Position numbers and translations under genes: made by a program
Shown: one piece after another, positions 6,203 through 9,676 of the stretch
Numbering within the stretch: the stretch's first letter is position 1
How the letters are laid out: every line of letters starts with the position of its first letter
Source of the DNA: Gemmataceae bacterium
GTDB taxonomy: Bacteria > Planctomycetota > Planctomycetia > Gemmatales > Gemmataceae
DNA length: 9,676 bases
Direction of reading: 5' to 3'
Assembly (NCBI GenBank): GCA_947490035.1
Contig: CANLGS010000082.1
Span: 1 to 9,676, forward strand
The notes under the pieces: generated by a model
Database searches by the model: none
What the model saw: the letters and a program-made list of their open reading frames with translations, nothing else
What the model was told of the DNA's origin: nothing

Positions 6203-7138
6203 GCCAAAGGGCCGGCCCGGCCCGGTGAGCCGACGGAAGGCTACTACAAGGCGGAGGGCCGCGGTATCGGGGTGCGCTGGGAGGTCGAGCCGAAGACGGT
6301 TCACGTCGGCAGCGATCTCACGGCCACGCTCGTCATTACCGGCGCGCAGAACCCGACTGAGATCGTGAAGCCGGACCTGCGGAAGCTGAAGCCGTTCGAC
6401 GCGTTCAAGATCACCGATGTCGCCGGGCCGCCGCGCGAAGCGAAGGCGAAAGAGGTGCGGTTCGCGTACAAACTCGCCCCGCGAAGCGTGGACGTGAAGA
6501 AGGTGCCCGCGCTCGAATTTCGCTACTTCAACCCCGCCGCCGCCCCTGGCAAAACGCAGTTCCCATCGACGCGGACCGATCGCGAAGTCGAGGCGCTCAT
6601 CACGGTCATCGAACCGCCGAAGGCGGTTCGCGTCGTCAAGCCGCTCGAAGCACCGGAGTTCCTGTTCCACCCCGCGACCGGGCCGGACGCGCTCGGGCGC
6701 GGTCCGTTCGCCCCGTGCCGGTGGGCGTGGCTCGCAATGGCGTTCTTCGGACCGCTCGCCGCGTTCGCGTGGTTCCTCGCGTGGCGCCGTGTGTACCCCG
6801 ACGCCGTGCGACTCGCGCGCGTGCGCCGGTCGCGTGCCGCTCGCCGCGCCGTTGCTCTGATCCGCAAGGCGACGAACACACCAGACCCGCCCGCGACCGT
6901 CGCGAACGCCGTGCTGGGCTACCTGCGCACGCGGTTCCCGCTGCCCGAAAGCGCCGTCACACCGTCGGAGATCGCTGCCGCGCTCGTGGAGTTGAACGTG
7001 CCGAAGGACGTAGCCGAACAAACCGGTGACGTGTTCCGCGCGTGCGACCGCGCCAGGTTCGCCCCGGCGAGTGACAACGGGTTGTCACTCGCGGCGGGCG
7101 CCGAGACCGCCGTCGCGCGGCTGGAGGCGCTCGCGTGA
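6095..7138 (+). CDS. batD: BatD-like membrane protein
   Basis: A 347-residue protein: an N-terminal hydrophobic export signal or anchor (about 21-38, VFVAIIFILHPSSFILA), a beta-rich extracytoplasmic domain (about 58-175, starting WEVEPKTVHVGSDLTATL as in BatD Ig-like domains), one membrane helix (about 209-230), and a basic cytoplasmic tail with helical segments. This is the BatD order, but at 347 residues it is shorter than many BatD proteins and seems to have one beta domain rather than several. The ATG at 6095 lies in the third GGATGAA unit of the palindrome, and AAGG of an earlier unit (6084-6087) is seven bases upstream as RBS. Other ATGs in the units are out of frame. Residues F27-L36 are translated from the right arm; the 7-base repeat gives the 7-residue period FILHPSS-FIL. 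No clean signal-peptidase site follows, so the segment may stay as an anchor. The last codons overlap the batE start by four bases (GTGA). Confidence 0.78.
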   Translation: MKTDTSAIRDRCRFVRQARPVFVAIIFILHPSSFILAKGPARPGEPTEGYYKAEGRGIGVRWEVEPKTVHVGSDLTATLVITGAQNPTEIVKPDLRKLKPFDAFKITDVAGPPREAKAKEVRFAYKLAPRSVDVKKVPALEFRYFNPAAAPGKTQFPSTRTDREVEALITVIEPPKAVRVVKPLEAPEFLFHPATGPDALGRGPFAPCRWAWLAMAFFGPLAAFAWFLAWRRVYPDAVRLARVRRSRAARRAVALIRKATNTPDPPATVANAVLGYLRTRFPLPESAVTPSEIAAALVELNVPKDVAEQTGDVFRACDRARFAPASDNGLSLAAGAETAVARLEALA

Positions 7139-8082
7139 GTCTCTTTCTTTCCCCTCTCCCCTTGCGGGAGAGGGTGGCGGCGCTTCGCCGACGGGTGAGG
7201 GGTGGCGTCACCGGCGGGCTAACCTTTACCCCTCACCCGGCTCGCAAAGCCTTGCCACCCTCTCCCGCAAGGGGAGAGGGCAAGACGATTGCGGTCCTCT
7301 TCGTCACCCTGCTCCTTTCGGCTGCGCCTGCGTTCGCGGCTTCGCCCGAAGAGGCGCTCACAGAGGCTGAACGCGCGTTCGCGGAAGGCGTCGAACTGCG
7401 TAACGATTCCGACCGCGCCAAAGTTGCGTTCGCGCGCGCCGCGGCCAGCTACGACGACCTCTGGGCGCGCGGCCACCACACGCCCGAACTCGCGCTAACC
7501 CGCAGCCGCGCGCACCGGCTCGCGGGGAACCTGCCGCACGGCATGGCGGCGCTGCACGACGGGTTGGCCGTCGCGCGGTTCTCACGGCCCCTTCAGGTGG
7601 AACTCGCCGACGCCCGCGCCCGCGTCCTATTCCCCATCGAAGGCGAACTTAACGCTCAAGGCCGCCCGCGTCAGGCGCGCACCGTGAGTACGCGCATGTC
7701 GCCGGCGGATGCGTGGGTCGCGGCCGGGCTGTTGTGGCTGCTCGTGTGCGCCGGCGCGGCCCGCTTCGCGATGACGCGCAATGCGTTCTGGCTCGTCTTC
7801 GCGGCGCTCTGGATGATCGCGCTCGTGTCGCTCGGCGCGCTGTGGCTGCAAGACTCGCGTCAGCGCGAGCGTGACGAATCGCTGCCGCTTCTGGTAGTGA
7901 CCGACGACGTGCAGTTGCGGAAAGGGAACGCGGACGAGTACCCGGCGAGGATCGAACCCGCGTTACCGAAGGGCGCGGAGGTGCGCGAACTGTCGCGGCG
8001 CGGCGGCTGGGTTCAGGTGCAGTTGCCCGGCGGCATGATCGGCTGGATACCGGAAGCGGCGACGCTTCGGTGTGGAGAGTAG
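7135..8082 (+). CDS. batE: BatE-like membrane protein with SH3-like C-terminal domain
   Basis: Read from the GTG at 7135 (overlapping the batD stop as GTGA, so translational coupling is likely) the product has 315 residues. Residues about 6-49 are translated from a palindromic repeat and look like no normal protein. They are followed by an intact signal peptide (KTIAVLFVTLLLSAAPAFA, residues 50-68, cleavage before ASPEE), a TPR-like helical region (about 70-170), two membrane helices (about 193-210 and 217-237), and a bacterial SH3-like domain (about 251-312, with VTDDVQLRKGN and GWVQVQLPGGMIGWIPEA). Such a layout is typical of BatE. The start is the weak point: the repeat lies where the original start should be, and no ATG, GTG or TTG follows it before the signal peptide. 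Starts at GTG 7174 or 7195 inside the repeat are also possible. The stop TAG lies in the next palindrome. Confidence 0.75.
   Translation: MSLFLSPLPLRERVAALRRRVRGGVTGGLTFTPHPARKALPPSPARGEGKTIAVLFVTLLLSAAPAFAASPEEALTEAERAFAEGVELRNDSDRAKVAFARAAASYDDLWARGHHTPELALTRSRAHRLAGNLPHGMAALHDGLAVARFSRPLQVELADARARVLFPIEGELNAQGRPRQARTVSTRMSPADAWVAAGLLWLLVCAGAARFAMTRNAFWLVFAALWMIALVSLGALWLQDSRQRERDESLPLLVVTDDVQLRKGNADEYPARIEPALPKGAEVRELSRRGGWVQVQLPGGMIGWIPEAATLRCGE
7152..7280 (+). repeat. 129-bp palindromic repeat (CCCTCTCCCC type) inside the 5' end of batE
   Basis: Bases 7152-7178 and 7254-7280 are perfect reverse complements over 27 bases, and each arm holds a smaller self-complementary CCCTCTCCC...GGGAGAGGG. 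An inner pair, 7192-7203 and 7228-7239, matches over 12 bases (CGGGTGAGGGGT with its complement). The segment between also pairs in part. The element is 129 bases by these boundaries, a multiple of three, and has no stop codon in the batE frame. Related CCCTCTCCC...GGGAGAGGG hairpins are widespread bacterial repeats. Confidence 0.92.
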
Positions 8083-8152
8083 CCCGCCACTCCGTGGCGG
8101 TTCTTCGCCTTTTGAACTTTGAAGAGAAGAACCGCCACGGAGTGGCGGGCTA
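8080..8152. terminator. Palindromic repeat between convergent batE and the anti-sigma gene; likely bidirectional terminator
   Basis: Bases 8080-8106 and 8126-8152 are perfect reverse complements over 27 bases with a 19-base spacer. Each arm also contains its own hairpin, CCGCCAC-TCC-GTGGCGG, so the element can fold as one long stem or two short ones. It fills almost the whole 73-base gap between two converging genes and includes the batE stop codon. Short T-runs occur only in the spacer, so termination is inferred from position and stem strength rather than from a classic U-tract. Confidence 0.75.
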
Positions 8153-8155
8153 TCT

Positions 8156-8398
8156 CTACTTCACTTCTTCGCTCAGGTGTTCGGCCAGCACCTCGCGCAA
8201 CCGCGCCTCGAACGCCGGTGGAAGTGAACCGCACTTCGGTAGCGTGCGGACGATGCGCGTCGTGTGCGAGTACGTCGTCACGTAGCTGTCGCACTTCGCG
8301 CAGCCCTTGATGTGGACCGTCACCGTCTCGTGGTGTTCCACGACCAACTCGCCGCCGAGGTAGTCGGCCAGTTGCGCCATCATCTCTTCGCACGTCAT
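8156..8398 (-). CDS. Soluble zinc-finger (ZAS) anti-sigma factor
   Basis: An 80-residue protein with the ZAS motif HIKGCAKC (H29, C33, C36) after a MTCEEMMAQLADYLGGEL start, which is typical of zinc-binding anti-sigma factors that hold ECF sigma factors inactive. It has no membrane helix, so it should act in the cytoplasm like RsrA- or ChrR-type factors. There are four cysteines in all (C3, C33, C36, C56). Its ATG overlaps the sigma factor stop as ATGA (8395-8398), which couples their translation and identifies the sigma factor as its partner. A thiol-redox switch is possible given the cysteines, but that is inference. It converges on batE across the palindrome. Confidence 0.85.
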   Translation of the reverse strand: MTCEEMMAQLADYLGGELVVEHHETVTVHIKGCAKCDSYVTTYSHTTRIVRTLPKCGSLPPAFEARLREVLAEHLSEEVK

Positions 8399-8955
8399 AG
8401 CGCGTCCCTCTCTTCAAAGTGCGGGGCCAGCAGGTCGCGCATCCGCATCCGCGCCCGGTGCAGGCGGCTCTTCACCGCGGCCACGCTCAAGCCGAGCATG
8501 TTCCCGATGTCCACGTTCGGTAACCCTTCCACGTCGGCCAGCAGGTACACGTCGCGGAACGGCTCGGGCAGTTCGTTGATCGCCTTCTCGATGATCGCGT
8601 GCTGCTCGGCCTCCAGCACCGGTTCGTCGGGCGCCACGTTCCACCGCTTCACGGCGGTGTCGGGGGCGGCCGTTTCCAGTACGTCGTCATCTACCTCGCC
8701 GGCTTCGTGTTTCTGGCGATTGGCACGCTTCTGCCGGTGCGCGAGTGCCGCGTTCACCGTGACGCGGTGCAGCCACGTCGCGATCTGCGAATCGCCGCGG
8801 AACGTGTCCAGTTTACGCACCACTTGGAGCAGTACGTCCTGGGTCACGTCCTCGGCGTCGTTGCCGAGCATCCGCCGCGCGAGGTTGTAGATGCGCGGCG
8901 CGTACTCGCGAAACACCAGTTCCGGCGTCAGCTTTTCGGGCAGCGGTGCAACCAT
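8395..8955 (-). CDS. ECF (sigma-70 family) RNA polymerase sigma factor
   Basis: A 186-residue ECF sigma factor. Region 2 spans about residues 12-78, with DAEDVTQDVLLQVVRKLDTFRGDSQIATWLHRVTVNAAL carrying the core-binding and -10 recognition helices. A charged linker runs from 79 to 117, and region 4 from about 118 to 178 has the helix-turn-helix VDIGNMLGLSVAAVKSRLHRAR for -35 recognition. No regulatory C-terminal extension is present. The start MVAPLPEKLTPEL gives a normal short N-terminus, but the upstream RBS is poor (only GAG). It is followed at once by its anti-sigma factor, the usual operon order, so activity is probably set by release from that protein. The target promoters cannot be read from this window. 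It diverges from the HAD gene. Confidence 0.92.
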   Translation of the reverse strand: MVAPLPEKLTPELVFREYAPRIYNLARRMLGNDAEDVTQDVLLQVVRKLDTFRGDSQIATWLHRVTVNAALAHRQKRANRQKHEAGEVDDDVLETAAPDTAVKRWNVAPDEPVLEAEQHAIIEKAINELPEPFRDVYLLADVEGLPNVDIGNMLGLSVAAVKSRLHRARMRMRDLLAPHFEERDAL

Positions 8956-8990
8956 GCGGCAACTCGCGGGCGGCGGGCCGGACGCTCTCT

Positions 8991-9019
8991 ACGATAATCC
9001 CAGCGGTTCTGCCCACCAA
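8991..9019 (-). promoter_or_regulatory. Possible promoter of the sigma/anti-sigma pair
   Basis: On the minus strand TTGGTG (9014-9019) and TATCGT (8991-8996) are 17 bases apart, and the -10 end lies 35 bases before the ATG at 8955. The matches to sigma-70 consensus are moderate (three and four of six). This is the best candidate in the 87-base divergent gap, but an ECF-type autoregulated promoter could equally be present unrecognised. Confidence 0.25.
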
Positions 9020-9042
9020 CCCCCAAATCCCACGCGAACCTC

Positions 9043-9675
9043 ATGCCGATTCTGGCCGCGCTCTTCGACTTCGACGGCACGCTCGCCGACAGCTTCGCCG
9101 CGATCACGTCCAGCACCAACCACACGCGTCAGAGTTACGGCCTCCCGCCGCTGCCGGAAGCGGAGGTGCGAAGTTACGTCGGCTACGGCCTCGACAAGCT
9201 CATGGCCGACCTCGTGCCAGGGGCGCCGGTCGAAGAAGCGGTCGCGCGCTATCGAATGCACCACGCGCGGACGATGGTCGCGGAGACGCGCCTCATGCCG
9301 GGCGTGGCCGACACCATCCGCGAACTCGCGCGCCGCGGGCTGAAGCTTGGCGTATGCAGCAACAAACGCGTCGAGTTCACCCGCGAACTCGTCGGCGCGC
9401 TCGGCCTGGGTGATTATTTCGCCTGCGTTCTGGGACCGGACGACGTGGGCGGTCGCGCCAAGCCCGACCCCGCCATGCTCTTGGAGGGGCTGACCCGGCT
9501 GGGAGTTTCAGCGGCCGAAGCGGTTTACGTCGGCGACATGGTGGTGGACGTGCGGACCGCACGCGCCGCCGGCGTGCCGGTGTGGTTCGTGCCCACCGGC
9601 ACGACCGAGGACGGCGAGGAGCCTGATTTGACACTCACTTCGTTTGAAGAACTGCTGAACTTGCTGAGCAATTAG
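9043..9675 (+). CDS. HAD-superfamily phosphatase, phosphoglycolate phosphatase-like
   Basis: A complete 210-residue HAD hydrolase ending one base before the window edge. Motif I is DFDGT (nucleophile D9, acid/base D11), with the cap helices after it (about 15-80). Motif II is S106 in CSNK, motif III is K140 in GRAKPDP, and motif IV is GDMVVD (D165, D169). All catalytic positions are present. The DxDGTLxDS start, the small helical cap and the KPxP signature fit the Gph/PpaX branch, which removes phosphate from phosphoglycolate or related small molecules. Substrate choice within this branch cannot be fixed from sequence. The ATG at 9043 gives the family start MPILAALFDFDGTL; no RBS is visible before it. 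It is transcribed away from the sigma factor gene, and no functional link to it is evident. Confidence 0.9.
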   Translation: MPILAALFDFDGTLADSFAAITSSTNHTRQSYGLPPLPEAEVRSYVGYGLDKLMADLVPGAPVEEAVARYRMHHARTMVAETRLMPGVADTIRELARRGLKLGVCSNKRVEFTRELVGALGLGDYFACVLGPDDVGGRAKPDPAMLLEGLTRLGVSAAEAVYVGDMVVDVRTARAAGVPVWFVPTGTTEDGEEPDLTLTSFEELLNLLSN

Positions 9676-9676
9676 A

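Noticed and set aside
3883..7280. Insertion sequences at the bat junctions
   Set aside because: The elements are 107-164 bases, encode no transposase and show no clear target-site duplications. They could still be non-autonomous mobile repeats, but that is not shown.
7288..7290. ATT as the BatE start, directly after a GGGGAGAGGG purine run
   Set aside because: ATT starts are very rare, and the coupled GTG at 7135 needs no exception. It is kept only as an alternative in the batE finding.

Overview
The window is GC-rich bacterial chromosome (roughly two thirds G+C in the conserved genes). It carries a complete set of Bat-type genes, an ECF sigma factor with a short zinc anti-sigma factor, and many palindromic intergenic repeats. 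Together these suggest a planctomycete, most likely a Gemmata-like member of the Gemmataceae. This placement is inferred from gene content and style, because no rRNA or other decisive marker is present.

Layout. Positions 1-510 hold the 3' end of an unrecognised protein gene, convergent with an HI0933/YhiN-type flavoprotein (664-1899, minus). Two unrecognised plus-strand genes follow: an 84-residue protein with a clear promoter and RBS (2040-2294), and an AT-richer multi-pass membrane protein (2334-2714). The core is a five-gene plus-strand operon, 2806-8082, read as batA-batB-batC-batD-batE: two membrane-anchored von Willebrand A proteins, a TPR protein, a BatD-like membrane protein, and a membrane protein with a C-terminal SH3-like domain. 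Facing it are a zinc-finger anti-sigma factor (8156-8398, minus) and its ECF sigma factor (8395-8955, minus), which overlap in an ATGA. A HAD-family phosphatase (9043-9675, plus) diverges from the sigma gene and ends just inside the window.

How the genes work together. Bat proteins are thought to form a membrane/periplasmic complex linked to aerotolerance and envelope stress in other bacteria. All five proteins here have membrane or export signals, which fits one complex. No MoxR ATPase or DUF58 gene, the usual partners, lies in the 2.8 kb upstream of batA.

The most notable pattern is that every junction of the bat operon carries a large palindromic repeat, and the five belong to five different sequence families (3883-3989, 5079-5242, 6077-6202, 7152-7280, 8080-8152). 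Three of them run into the next gene. In batC and batD the pyrimidine-rich right arm is translated as the hydrophobic core of the export signal. In batD the purine-rich left arm also supplies the RBS and the start codon. In batE the palindrome is translated as a stretch ahead of an intact signal peptide. This looks like recurrent capture of mobile or amplified hairpin repeats as translation-start and secretion-signal sequence.
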